A DNA stretch of 64,000 nucleotides, taken from assembly GCA_030765065.1 (NCBI GenBank), contig CM060986.1, positions 75,261,573 through 75,325,572 on the forward strand, in the 5' to 3' direction. Position 1 is the first letter of the stretch. The number at the start of each line of letters is the position of its first letter. Of the stretch, positions 36,196 to 48,480 are shown one piece after another. The stretch is from Deroplatys truncata (lineage: Eukaryota > Arthropoda > Insecta > Mantodea > Mantidae). The translations under genes were made by a program, and so were the position numbers. The notes below the pieces were generated by a model. The model searched no databases. It was not told where the DNA came from and saw nothing but the letters and a program-made list of their open reading frames with translations.

Positions 36196-36384
36196 TTTAC
36201 CACACTAACCTGTATTGAGGTTGCTCGGAGTGCTTCGCCAACCTACGAAGTTGTAAGAACTAACATTCTATTTCTCCGATATCTGCATTTTTCGCAGATT
36301 TCTACCTGCTGTGATATGGAAGAAATTCACAAAGATCCTTCAAAAAAACTAAATCTGTGTCGCTACAGGTTCGAGAAGGGCCTG

Positions 36385-36660
36385 GACCTGCTTGGACGTG
36401 CGCACGATAGAGGTGGGCGATCATACAACCGATACGCGGAGGTGATATCGCCAGCATCACATATCCCCCAGCCGGAAAGTTGGCTCACGAGGCCAGGGTT
36501 GCTGTCTATCGCAGCTCCTCACTTTCCTCAAGATGCTGAGTGGGCACCGGTCCTATATTGGGGACCTAAAATTCGCACCACCATGAGTGCGATCGAACCC
36601 TGGCGCATTCCTTGGCCGGGAACCAGAGCACCACGCTCCAGCAGGACGACCCTTCAAGAT
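36385..36660 (-). repeat. SINE-like repeat, reverse
   Basis: The minus strand begins with GAGCGTGGTGCTCTGGTTCCC (A-box region), then CCAGGGTTCGATCGC (B box), and then a GC-rich body. The 133-codon plus-strand frame over it (36316-36717) is almost certainly a by-product of the SINE's base composition, not a gene. Confidence 0.5.
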
Positions 36661-38320
36661 AAAACTAGGTATAATCAAACTCCTTGCATACCAGCAGTTA
36701 AAGCATGGGAGAATTGATTGCTATATTTCCATTGAATTATTAAGATAGGTTAGTGCTAGAAGGTTCATTAGTTACGCTCTTTCTGTTTTCTCGCAAGCGT
36801 TCTGTGCAATCTTGTGTCAACTTTGCTCAGGGTAATTAATTAGAAAGGTTGCCTATTTTAAGCTGATGCCAGGCAATGTAACAATATTGTTCGCATACCA
36901 TGCTCCGCCTCGCAGACTCGAGCCTTTCTTGTTTAATTTAATGTGTTTATAGTGTTTGCCTCTGCTGCTAATGTATTCCCGTAAATCACAGTTATTGGCA
37001 AAATTAGCCCCGGAAGGTGTATACTAAGCACGATAAAATGTTAAACTCTGCCATAATAATGGCCAGGATCGGATACGCTCCGAATTCCTGAGTAGATATT
37101 AAAAGTTGCAGCCACGTTCAGATTTGATTATAAGATTATAATGCTGCATCCCTCTATGTAGATTAGTGGTTCCCAACTCGACGATGTCAGAGATTTAGGG
37201 GTATCCATTGGTGAAGTTTCAAAAATTCACACTCTCAACTCGACTTATTTGAAATTTTAATACAGCCATTAGTGTTTAATGTCTAATATGTAGACTAAAT
37301 TTCATACACATTTTTAAATTTTTCCAGAAATATTAATTTTTATATTATCTTTTCTAAATTACTCCACAGTATGTAATTATTTTGAAAACAGTAATGTTTG
37401 ATTATCAAGCTCTTTAATGCTATATTAATAAATTTTACAGATTAATTTTTAGTTATTAGACTAGTTTTTGAGAAAATAAACGTTAAAGTACTTAAGTACT
37501 AAATATTTAAATTTTTTGCTTAACATTTACAAAATATGAACATTACTGTTTAATAACATCACAGCTACGCATGTTAACAAAAATTGACTCATTCTTTTAT
37601 CATGTAGTTAACAATGAGGTTTAATGGATTTAAATCCAATAGTACGGTCCGGTGAAAAAAAGTGCCGATGTTTTCGGTTTTCTATAGTGTTTTTCTTTAT
37701 TTAATATTGGCAGAATCCCTTTATCAGTTATGTTCCTCACCTACCCGGATGTGCAAATCTCTGATTGGTTTGAACAAAGTAAGTGACAAAAGAGATGGGA
37801 AACAGAAACATTTTACCCGAGTGGCTGCAATGCATTCGTCAGACATTTGCCAAGTCTATCCGGCTCTTATTGGTTTGATGTAAAAAGCCTGGCACTTAAA
37901 GCCTAACCAATGAACAGTGGTCAATTTTCGGCTCAGGAGCGATGAAACCGGGGGGAGAGGTAAGACGACAAGAGGTTGGATGTAACTGGAAGAATTTCCT
38001 CTTTATTAGATAGCATTTGAAACTAGTAAAGGATATGGACTACAAACCGAAGGTTATTGCCCCTAATGAGCAAGGCTATAACACAGCGAGGGTGATAAAT
38101 TATGAGGTACTCCAAAAACAGCGTCAAACTGGTGGAAGAAATGACAATGTATTACTGGACACGCAAAATAGGCGGCGTATTTAAGTATAAATGCATAAGG
38201 CAGTCCACATGGCACCAGAAGCGTAAAAAAATACCACAACGGGATGCTAAGCAAAATTAAGTAACATGTGAAAAAAAAACAGTTTAATAAGTAAAACTCT
38301 CAGGAGAAATAAAGTAGTTT
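36661..38320. other. No gene recognised
   Basis: Contains an unassigned plus-strand frame at 37662-37883 and long AT-rich runs (37200-37650). Confidence 0.4.
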
Positions 38321-38618
38321 ACTTTGAATAAGTTATTTAATAGTTAGGGCATTATGGGGTTATTTTTATTATTACCATCTACTAATAATTGTTTGCAAAC
38401 CATCAAGAGCAACAGACATATTGATTTTGAATTATAAAATATCACAAGCATGGTAAGGAAATAAATTATACTTTGAATAAGTTATTTAATAGTTAGGGCA
38501 TTATGGGGTTATTTTTATTATTACCATCTACTAATAATTGTTTGCAAACCATCAAGAGCAACAGACATATTGATTTTGAATTATAAAATATCACAAGCAT
38601 GGTAAGGAAATAAATTAT
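38321..38618. repeat. Perfect tandem duplication, 2 x 149 bp
   Basis: Positions 38321-38469 and 38470-38618 are identical by eye over all 149 bases, starting ACTTTGAATAAGTTATTTAA. No mutation separates the copies, so the duplication is recent, polymorphic, or an assembly artefact. Confidence 0.93.
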
Positions 38619-38840
38619 ACGAAATGAAGCACGTAAAACGAAACAGCATTACAAAATTGTAGCAAAACATAGCATTTTCGCGTTACTTGAAAAGGGTTGG
38701 CAACCTTTTCTACATTATCTAGTAAAGAGATCTGCAATTGTCTAAAGGTAAAGCAAAACTTTTGGTGTCTTGACGGCTGCAGTGGAATTATCTTGACCAG
38801 TCGGTAAACGTGACTATGTTCCGTAACCGCCACATTCCAT

Positions 38841-41497
38841 TTTTACTTTCTCTACTACGTATAGTAAGTACGGGAAGTATTGTATTCACCCAAAAATTCG
38901 ATACCGAGATTTCACCGGAAATACATGTTTTGAGACAGACCCCCTGAATCCAAAAAAAGCATTTTTAGAAACATGTCCGTGTATGTGTATGTGTGTCTGT
39001 GAACAGCATAACACAGAAACGAACAGTCGGATAAACACCAAACTTTGTATTTGGGTTCAGTATCTTCCAGAGATGCGACACGAAGGTTTTCAAGAAACTC
39101 CCCCCCACCCCAGAGTACCCTTTACATGAAAGATTTTTCGAAAATTTTAATTTTCTCAAAAATAGCTAACGATTTTGACTAAAATATCATATGTTTAAGA
39201 TAGTGTCATGAGAAATGAAATGTATATCTCGAATTTTCTGGGAATGTCTCCAAAAGTATTCTTCATTGTGAACGACTTTTGAATAACTGATAAACCATAA
39301 CAGATAGACAAAATTTTACTACACGAAAAATGTAGATCGCCTTAAAATACACAATTTGTCATATACATTTCTTTTGCTGAGTGAATCATTTTCGAGATAT
39401 TGCTTGTTATTCCCTTAAATTTTCCAATACTTATACTTTTTCTCAAATTCGTTAATCATTTTTTTATGTCCTGGACATGCAAAGGGAATGGAATGCGCCA
39501 CATAGCAACCAACGTTAAAATATTTGACTATCGCTTAAAACCTGCCATATTCCCCTTGCATCTACAAGAAAATTAGCAATAAGATTGATATCTCGATTAA
39601 CATGAAGTATATGGAGAATAAGCGTTTGTAAAAATAGTTTGTACAAGAGTTGAGAAAGTCATGTGAGTGTAACACATCAGATTTTTAAAAACTGAAAATA
39701 ACTTGGTACTTTTCAGTAATATAGAGGGTCTCGTGGTATCTCTGGAAATTGATAAAAAAACTGATGACTTTGTTCATAGTGTTCCAAATAAGTCTGATGG
39801 TTGCATAATGGCAACTTGTTTCCATCGTTCCGATTCGTTATGCAGTTTATATGAAGAAAAAGTATCAACATGAAGAAACTGTGATGCAGAGTAAGGTATG
39901 ACAACTTTAAATGGCACATTTTCGGGAATCTCAAAGACATTCCCATATTACTTGGGCTACAACAAGGTTACAGCAAACTCTGTTGCTTCTTGTCTGTGGA
40001 ACAACCGGGCCAACGTACTACACTACCAACAGAAAGATTGGCCTATGCGTCAATAAATTGAAGATGGAACACATAGTACCATGTACTTGTCGAATACGGG
40101 AAAGTAATGCTCCCTGCTCTTCATTTAAAACTGGGCCGTGTCAATAACTTCGTTAAGATATGTATAACAACGGGGAAGCAATTCTGTATTTGTGTCATAA
40201 ATTTCCACGTCTAGGTGAAGCCAAAATAAAGAAGGGGTTTTTCGTTGGTACGCAGATATTAAACTGTTCAAATATGAACATTCCAATAATATTCTTACAG
40301 TTGATGAGAAGTTACCCTGGGATGCCTTTTTTCAAGTATCCAGCAACTTCCTTGAAAATCAGAAAACTATAAAGGTATAGTGGAATAGCTTCTGTAGTGC
40401 TGTAATGTATGTCTTTGAAGATACAATAGAAGAATTTCCATTCCCACTCGGACTTTTTCACCGAGAACTGTGATAGTGTAAGCGACAAACATGAGGAACA
40501 CTTCAACCAACAAATTTGGGAAATGGAAGAAAAATGCCAGGGAAAGTAGAGTGAATCAGTGTTAACCGATTACTGTTGGACACTCATAGAATTTACCAAC
40601 AAAAAACTAAAAATCTGATGTGTTACACTCGCATGACTTTCTCTACTCTTGTACAAACTATTTATACAAACGCTTATTCTCCATCTACTTCATGTTAATC
40701 GAGATAAACATTTGCAGACTCTGTCTTATTGCTAATTTTCTTATAGATGTAAGGGGAATATATATTTGCAAGGGCAATATAGAAAAACAGTAGCCTTTAA
40801 GCACATACATATCTCTTAATAGCTGGTTGCTAGGTGCAGCACCATTCCCTTTGCCACAGATTAATACTCTTTGCATATACAAGACAAAAAATGAATAACG
40901 AATTCCCATTTGAGAAAATTAGTATTGAAAAATTTAAGGGAATAACAAGCAATATCTCGAAAATGGTTCACTCAACAAAAAAATGTATATGACATAAATT
41001 GTGTATTTTAACGCGATCTACATTTTTTATGTAGTAAAATTTTGTCTATCTCTTATGGTTTGCCAGTTATGCAAAACTCGTTCACAATGAAGAATACTTT
41101 TGGAGACATTCCCAGAAAATTCAAGATATACATTTTATTTGTCATCAAAATATATTAAACCTATGATATTTTAATCAAAGTCGTTAGCCATTTTTGAGAA
41201 AATTAAAACTTTCGAAAAATCTTCCATATAAAGGGTAATCTGGGGTGGGGGATTTTCATGAAAAGCTTCGTGTCGCATCTTTGGAAGAAACTGAACCTAA
41301 ATACCAAGTGTGGTGTTTATCCGACTGTTCGTTTCTGAGTTATGCTCTTCACAGACACACACACGGACATGTTTCCAAAAATGCTTTTTTTTGGATTCAG
41401 GGGGTCTAAAAACATGTATTTCCGGTGAAATCTCGGTATCCAATTTTTGGGTGGAATACAATACTTCCCCTACTTACTATACGTAGTAGAGAAAGTA
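38841..41497. mobile_element. Long-TIR element, best-preserved copy
   Basis: Two arms of about 0.85 kb (38841-39686 and 40609-41497) are inverted copies. The outer ends read TTTTTACTTTCTCTACTACG and its complement, and the match continues two to three bases outward (CCA/TGG). The inner ends read AGTGTAACACATCAGATTTTT and its complement. The 0.9-kb centre holds a decayed coding region (39700-40600). The outer ends include a self-complementary block, CTACTTACTATACGTAGTAG. Arms of this length recall foldback elements. I cannot name the superfamily. A clean target duplication is not evident, because the bases next to the ends are themselves palindromic. Confidence 0.8.
39700..40600 (+). pseudogene. 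Core ORF remnant of long-TIR element (repeat-borne conserved protein)
   Basis: Plus-strand translation across frames gives LVVSLEIDKKTDDFVHSVPN, then (after stops) NGEAILYLCHKFPRL.EAKIKKGFFVGTQIL, then LTVDEKLPWDAFFQVSSNFL, and SDKHEEHFNQQIWEMEEKCQ followed by TDYCW (40481-40575). A TAG at 40547 replaces what looks like a Trp codon (GKW). I recognise this order (FVG.QI, NFL.N, E..FHQ..ME..YQG.W, ..DYCW) as an uncharacterised protein repeated in many insect and other invertebrate genomes. Its biochemical function is unknown to me. Its position exactly between the arms suggests it belongs to the element, as transposase or accessory protein (inference). At least six stops or shifts. Confidence 0.65.
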
Positions 41498-42599
41498 AAA
41501 ATGGCAGGCAAAGCTACTTGCGACTTCAGTGACCTTCCAACAAGGTAAATACAAACATAGGCTTTTAAGAGAAATTCTGAACGTTGAAATAACTAAAAAT
41601 GGGAGCTAAAATTGAATTTTCATTATCATTTAGTATTCACCCTCGAAAATATAAGCATTAACTGTTGTCTTCACGGTTAAAGAAAAATAATTTTTGGCTA
41701 GTGTAATTTAATCTGAATGCTTCTCAGCTAATGGTCCTGCTTACTGACACTGGACTGACCAATGGCAATCGAATTATTTCGATAGTACATGGCATACACG
41801 CTCATAAACTAGTAAGCAATAGCATTTTTGTCCCATGTAACATTTGTTTTATTTTTAGAAGCGTTTAATTCGCATGACCTCCGCTTTCGATTGTCTTATT
41901 TTGTTGAACTCGTCAACTTTACCATTACAAATACGATTTTAATTTATACCATCGCTGCTATGTATTCACTTGTTTTTTCTGCTAACAACAAGCACTTGTT
42001 TTAAAGCAAATGTAGTCAGATTTGAAGTGACAACATTAATGAAATAAATGAAGCCATTGAAAACTGGACATCTCCGAACACCAAAAAGAACAAAGCAATG
42101 GTTTGTAATCAGTTAACAAAATAATGATTATATGCAGTGTAATGTAAATATCGTGCTCGGGTACAAAAAATAAACTGGAAAGCACAGAGAAAATGAAAAA
42201 ATAAAATAAAATAAAATAAAATAAGAGTGGCTTTTGATAGTTACTCGTGTTATGTTCGAGTTTTATTTCTTTTCTGAAGAAGCGAAAATAAAGTTATCAA
42301 GCTCATCTCTGTTGATCGTTCATAGATTTCGCCTGTATATCTACAATCTCTGGTTTTATAGGAAAATATTGTAATAATCTGTAAAATTTTCGGATTCTTG
42401 CTAAACTATCTAGCGGAATTTCACTCGAGCTAGATGGTTTTCTTTGATAACCTAAGTTTAGTTTTAAACTCGCGTTTGTCATGAAATAATTATTTGCCCT
42501 GCATTAAATTATCAAAATGTATCAGCAATTGTGTTATTAGTGTTGATAGTCAAATTTTTAAAACGTGCATTCCTATGTAATGATTTTGAAATACATGAC
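41498..42599. other. No gene recognised; (AAAAT)n at 42196-42224
   Basis: AT-rich, apart from a pentanucleotide run of about five units. No family signatures. Confidence 0.4.
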
Positions 42600-43700
42600 A
42601 TATTTCCACATCTCGAGAAGCAACCAAGGGTGAAATTACTTTAGAAAATTACAGGTATTGAAGAATTTAAACCAAAAACAACGCATACCTCGGAGGGCTC
42701 GTGGGAAGTTATTTGAAACATCGTGTGTTTTAAAGAGATCTATATTTTTTGTAGTAGGTTTTGCCTATCTCTTGCAGTTTACCTGTTATACAAAACTATA
42801 CAAAATTGCTCGAGAGTGAAGAGGACTTCATAGGCTATTTGTATAAAATTCAAGGTATAGATTTCATTATCCACATAAATATCCTAAATACTCGTATGTC
42901 ATTTTAATGAAAATGGTTACGGTCATTTTTTAAAAAATAATAAAGAACAAGGTTTTTCAATACATGGTGCCCATTAAGTACCATACATTTTCATGTTCGT
43001 GATCTCCTACAACATAATAAACATTATATTAGAATAGGATAGAACCTTATAAAGCCTAATGCAGTTCAACATGTCCACCTTCATTATCAACAAAAGACAA
43101 TTACCGGGACATGCTGCGGTTGTTCTTGGAGTCATAGTTACGGCAGGATGGTATCCTTGCCTCTGGCATTTATCAACAAGATGGGACACCACCGCACTAT
43201 GCAAACATTTGTAGGACTACCTGAATTGAGACCTTTCCTAGCCGTTGGATCAGAAGAGCGGTGGATCGCATGGGGGTTCTGAGTTCTCCGTTCCTCCGAC
43301 CTCGCTCCCCTTGACTTTTTGCATGAGGTTTTATCAAGAGCAGAGTTCACGCTAACAGAGTGCCAGATGTGCACGAGATGAAACAACGAATTAGAGTGGC
43401 ATGCTTGATAACAACCCCTCAAACCTTATGGCGCATGTTCTTATAATGAAGGTGGACATGTTGAACTGCATTACGCTTTATAAGGTCCTACTCTGTCCTT
43501 ATGCACTGTTTGTAGTAGACCAGGAACATGAACATGTATTGGGACTTTATGGACTACTCTGTATAAAGAGTAGTTAGAGGGTGGGGGATTTTCTTGAAAA
43601 TCTTCGTGTCCATTCTTAGAAGATGATGGACTTTTGATACGAAGTTCGTATTTATACACATTTCTTTTTTGAGATACGTTGTTCAGAAACACAAACGCGC
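42600..43700 (+). repeat. Long-TIR right arm with nested transposon
   Basis: Arm sequence runs from about 42620 (AAATTACAGGTATTG) through AATATCCTAAATACTCG to GGTTTTTCAA at 42960. It resumes at 43562 with AAAGAGTAGTTAGAGGGTGG and TTTTCTTGAAAATCTTCGTG, and stops near 43700 in a CGCGCG patch, just short of its outer end. Removing 42963-43561 and one TA restores the usual order of arm landmarks. Confidence 0.7.
42963..43561 (+). mobile_element. Deleted IS630/mariner-like transposon
   Basis: The ends CATGGTGCCCATTAAGTACC and the complement of the right end, CAGAGTAGTCCATAAAGTCCC, are inverted repeats. Both are followed by a CATGTTCNTG block. TA flanks both sides (42961-42962, 43562-43563). At 599 bp it keeps only the transposase C-terminus: FQQDGAPPHYAN...RTYLN (second Asp region, from about 43167), later TSLPLTF and a KQRIRVACL..TPQTLW region. 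An inverted copy of GCAGTTCAACATGTCCACC (43054 and complement near 43450) makes an extra hairpin. It is related to, but distinct from, 20207-21549. Confidence 0.82.
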
Positions 43701-43710
43701 GCGCCTACAT

Positions 43711-44475
43711 TTTACCTTCTCTACCACGAACCTAGTAGACAGAAGATATTGTATTCCACCCAAACCTTACCGAGATTTTACCGGAAACACATGTTTTGGG
43801 GTCCCCTGAATCCAACAAAACGTCTTTAGAAAAATGTCCGTGAGCGTGTCTGTGTGTGTGTGCTCGTATGCATAACTCAAAAACGAAAAATCATATAAAC
43901 ACCAGACTTGGTATTTAGGTTTAGTACCTTCCAAAGATGCGACACAAGTTTTCAAGAAAATCCTCCCACCCCAAACTACCCTTTACATGGAACATTTTAC
44001 GAAATATTTTATTTTCTTATAAAAAGTCTTAACATTTTGATCAAGACATCATAGATTAAAGCTATTTACATGATAAATAAAATGCATACCTTGGATGTTC
44101 ATGGAATAAATAGCCTTCCAAGTGTCTTCATTCGGAAGGAAGACTTATTTCAAATAAGTTTTTTTTTGTGGCATCTCTCATTCCCAAGATATCAGTATTA
44201 ATAATTCGAATTGTTCGATTGTTTAATACTTAGCCATTATTTTCAAGCCCAGTGGATTTTCAGTTGTTTCTCGCATTGTTAAGGAATGAGTATGGAATTT
44301 TAAGGCCAGCGCACAGCGTTCAGTTCTAAACCATTTGACTATCTGTATTCCCTTCTTATCTATAACGAAATGTGTAATCAGTTATTTCCGGAAACATTTA
44401 TCTCGATTAAAATGAAGATAGCAAAATAAACGTAGGTGATACACAGAAAGTGACAAACATAATATTGTAACAGAG
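43711..44475 (+). repeat. Long-TIR left arm (subfamily II)
   Basis: It starts TTTTACCTTCTCTACCACG, directly after the truncated right arm, and proceeds through ACCGAGATTTTACCGG, GTCTGTGTGTGTGTGC, CAAAGATGCGACAC, CCCTTTACATGGAAC and ATGCATACCTTGG to inner-half landmarks AGTTCTAAACCATTTGACTA and ATCTCGATTAAAATGAAG. Nearly complete; no partner right arm follows it. Confidence 0.72.
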
Positions 44476-46352
44476 GGAAATCTATACTAATAGATATATT
44501 ATATCTAGCATTTAAAAAGTAAAATTAAAGGCAATTTTTCGAAGGTGTCTATGAAATTACTCATTCGATTTTTATAGCTTCTTCAGTAGTGTGTACGTAA
44601 TATCGTAGATTAAACACACTGTCTATTGGAAGTTATCGTCTTGTAAACTAATATCTGCCTAGTTATATAAATAGGAAGTTCAATATTACAATATTTTGTA
44701 GGTATCTCTATATGAAAACTAATTCTGAACGTTCAGTTTCCACGACCATTTTGAGCTTTCTGGTGTTTAAGTGCTTTTAAGTTCGTCGTATGTCATATTT
44801 TAAAATTAGTTACCTGCAACTCTTTGTCGTAACTCAGTTATTCAAGTATATTTCGGGGTTAATATAAGGTATCTCCATACGTTCAGTCTCTCTACTCTCC
44901 TTAGTCAATCCTCGGGTATTGAGGTTAGAATTAGCAACAGCCATAAGAAGATAAGTGCTAGTAACTTTTAGTATGTATAACTTACACTACAGATGTGAAA
45001 GAGAGTGGTACATACAGGGAGGCTAGATAAGAAAAACATAATTGATAGTTTGAGATAATTGTGAGAGTAAAAATGAGGAAAATGTCTTCTTTTGAAACGA
45101 TTGGCAAGTTAGACATGTAAGTAACAGGGAGTTGCTATAACCCTCCCTTACTTTACTCCGCATGTCGACAACAGCATGCTCTTCTCAACTTCTCATATTG
45201 GCCCCTGGAGGCACAACAGTTTACCTCGGTAAAAATAAGCTTTCTATTTAAAGTGGTTATCTTTCCTCATATATTCCAAAATGCTCAACGACATTACATT
45301 TTTCGCAAGCACGTCTAAGCATTAAGTACATCGATATATTGACTCATTTGCATATTAATTGCACGGTGTTTGAAATACGTTGGAGATTACTCCTTACTTT
45401 TTTAACTAGATCCATCAGGGTGATAGCACGCGATCGTCGATTAATGCCAATCAGTCACGCATTACATTAAGAGACAAATTATTCAAAGTGCGTGCGTTTT
45501 AGTACTTTGTGTGTAGAATTTAATACAGTACTAGTTCAGTTGAAGTGATACAAAAATCATTTGACGGTATGCATTATAATCTGCAGATTGACATTACGGA
45601 AGTGGAGGCTATTTGTGAAACGCAATTTTCAGCAAATGAAATATTTTCGAATGTTCTATGCAATGGTACAGTGATTTCCCTTCACACTGTGGCCGCCGCA
45701 CGGCTACTCGCGCGCCGGCAGTCACAGCTCGGACTGCCGACGAAAGTTATAACATCCCCGCAACCGGCTTACGTTCTCATATTTACAATTACAATGGCAA
45801 TACGCACATACTTATCATAAGAGATTTTGGAAATGTTGTCCTATTCGCGTATTTCTTGCATCTTCTCAGGAAACATTCATTTCCACTGCAGAGTTTAATA
45901 TCTGAAATTGAGAGAATTTTTCGTCTCGTACAAATCACAAAAAGTCAATCAGGGGATTATGAGGGTCTAATTCTTTTCTAATTATATTATCTTAAAAATG
46001 TCCTGAATTAAATTTAATCACTCATCAGTGTGCGGGTTAGAAAATTCTTATTGGAAAAATCCAGACTGGCATTCAACGTCGACCAAACGTCGTTCAAACA
46101 ATGGTGCGAGTAAGATATTCCTGTGTCCTCAGTATTTATTTGCTTGAACAATATGCGTCCTTTTATTCTGTATGCGTTAACTGTACACAGATTTCACGTG
46201 CATGCAAATCTCGCGTATAAATCGGGTTTCTCTGTATTCCAATATGTTATTTTGCGACGAAACACAGCCACATACATTGAACCATACTAATCCACTGAAA
46301 CTGATGATCACTTAAAAGCGTATGCAGAAAAATCCATACATTATAAGAACTA
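44476..46352. other. No gene recognised; GC-richer patch 45640-45790
   Basis: A plus-strand frame (45545-45820, GTG at its start, no ATG there) and an overlapping one (45658-45981) cover a GC-rich stretch with GGCCGCCGCACGG. Neither has a known domain. A first exon is possible but unsupported. Confidence 0.3.
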
Positions 46353-46705
46353 CGAGACATATTTCTAAAGTAAGTAACATTTTAGTGTTTTGCCGCTGCA
46401 GTTGCAATTTTCAGCCTGGATGATCTCTTCCTCCACTCATTAGGAAGCCAGACGCAGCTGTGAGAGATCGTAATTTGCGTTTTCCTATTGTTAGAGCGCT
46501 TTGTAATCTTACACAATAGAACGACCCGTTGATTGTAAATTCAGAACTTTGATTCGTGTTTTGAATGCGAGGAATGGTGCGCTAGCAAACATTCATCGCC
46601 AATTGTATGAGGTTTATGGGGAAACTCCACCCTGGAGGTTAGCTATTCCTAGAATTAATATAGATATGAAAACTCACCAGAACTCGCTTACAGCTGCTTT
46701 CATAT

Positions 46706-47887
46706 ATAAAAAAAGAATCTGATATGTTACACTCACATGACTTTCTCTACTCTTGTACAAACTATTTTTACAAACGCTTATTCTCCATATTCTTCATGTT
46801 AATCGAGATATCGAGATGTTAATCTTATTGCTAATTTTCTTGTAGATGCAAGGGGTCAAATCTTTTAACCTCTGGTTGCTATGTGGCGCAATCCATTCTC
46901 TTTGCATGTCCAGGACATAAAAAAAGAATAACGAATTTGAAAGTAAAATCTGATGTGTTACACTCCCATGACTTTCTCTACTCTTGTACAAACTATATTT
47001 ACAAACTCTTATTCTCCATCTATTCCATATTAATCGAGGTAAACATTTGCAGAAACGATCTTTTGACATGCAAAGAGAATTACATTTTACACATAGCGAC
47101 CAGTTCTAAAAATATTTGACTATCACTTAAGGCGTACTATGTTCCCCTTGTTTTGTATTTCCAAGGGCAATTTAGAAATACAGTAGCCTGTAAGCATATA
47201 CATATCTCTTAATAGCTGGTTGGTATGTGCAGCACCATTCTCTTTGCCACAGATTAATACTCTTTGCATAACCAAGACAAAAAATTAATAACGAATTCCC
47301 ATTTGAGAAAATAAGTATTGAAAAATTTAAGGGAATAACAAGCAATATCTCGAAAATGGTTCACTCAACAAAAAAATGTATGACATAAATTGTGTATTTT
47401 AACGCAATCTACATTTTTTGTGTAGTAAAATTTTGTCTATCTCTTATGGTTTACCAGTTATGCAAAAGTGGTTCACAATAAATACTTTTGGAGACATTCC
47501 CAGAAAATTCAAGATATACATTTTATTTTTCATGAAAATATCTTAAACATATGATATTTTAATCAAAATCGTTAGAGCCATTTTTGAAAAAGTTAAAATT
47601 TTCGAAAAATGTTCCACGTAAAGGATAATCTGGGGTGGGGGAGTTACTTGAAAACCTTCGTGTCGCATCTCTGGAAGATACTGAACCTAAATACCAAGTT
47701 TGGTATTTATCCGACTGTTCGTTTCTGAGTTATGCTGTTCATAGACACATACGGACATGTTTCCAAAAATGCTTTTTTTTTATTCAGGGGGTTTAAAAAC
47801 ATGTATTTCCGGTGAAATCTCGGTATAGAATTTTTGGGTAGAATACAATACTTCCCCTATTTACTATATGTAGTAGAGAAAGTAAAA
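46706..47887 (+). repeat. Long-TIR right arm with duplicated inner end
   Basis: Two inner ends occur in series: AATCTGATATGTTACACTCAC (46715) and AATCTGATGTGTTACACTCC (46947). The second continues as a complete right arm to the outer end GTAGTAGAGAAAGTAAAAATA (to about 47887). It aligns closely with the right arms of 8231-10093 and 38841-41497, so it belongs to the main subfamily. Confidence 0.75.
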
Positions 47888-47989
47888 ATATACCAGGAAA
47901 TCCGTAACACACATACTAAACACATTTATATATACAGGTGTCTCCAAATATGATCAGGGTAACGTCTGTGCTATGTTTATCGGTAGCTA

Positions 47990-48480
47990 AATTTAAGTAC
48001 AAGCATCCAGAGTTGTTCTCGGTTTTCTCCTCTGAGCTCTATGTTGTCAAACAAGCTTTGATTTACATTATCTCAGCACAGCATAAACACAGTGCAATTC
48101 TGATTCACTAAGTACTCTTCAGAGTATCCGAGACCGCTCTACTGTCGTAACATTAATCCAAGATAATCAAAGTTCTTACAACCAAATTACTACAAATAAT
48201 CAAGAAGTTATATTCTTCTGGATTCCGTCCCACCTCGGAATATCAGGAAATGAGGAAGCAGAGGAAGCCAAAAAAGCAACTTTGCTACCTCCAGTGGAAG
48301 AATTGCCAGTGCCTTACAGAGATACTCAGTTATTTTTTTAGAAGAACAACTGTCTAATGAACAAGACTGGGCCAATAAAACATCAAGCAAACTCCACATA
48401 GTTAGGAAAGACTCCACAAAACCTGCACATTGCAGAATCTAAAAAGAAAGGATGAACTAATTATATCACGTTTATCTTTT
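47990..48480 (+). pseudogene. LINE RNase H domain fragment
   Basis: Translation gives SVFSSELYVVKQALIYIISA, then (after a shift) NNQEVIFFWIPSHLGISG and NEEAEEAKKA. FSSELYA.KQAL and WIPSHLGI.GNE.A are the usual RNase H signatures of I/Jockey/R1-type LINEs, with the H and D/N positions in place. A downstream NCLMNKTG..KHQ piece continues the tail. Stops and shifts abound. Confidence 0.8.

Noticed and set aside
36316-36717. 133-codon plus-strand open frame
   Set aside because: Most of it overlaps a reverse SINE-like element; composition explains the open frame and no domain is visible.
38841-41497. CRISPR-like or satellite array from recurring arm motifs
   Set aside because: The repeats are dispersed inverted arms of hundreds of bases, not short regular repeats with spacers.
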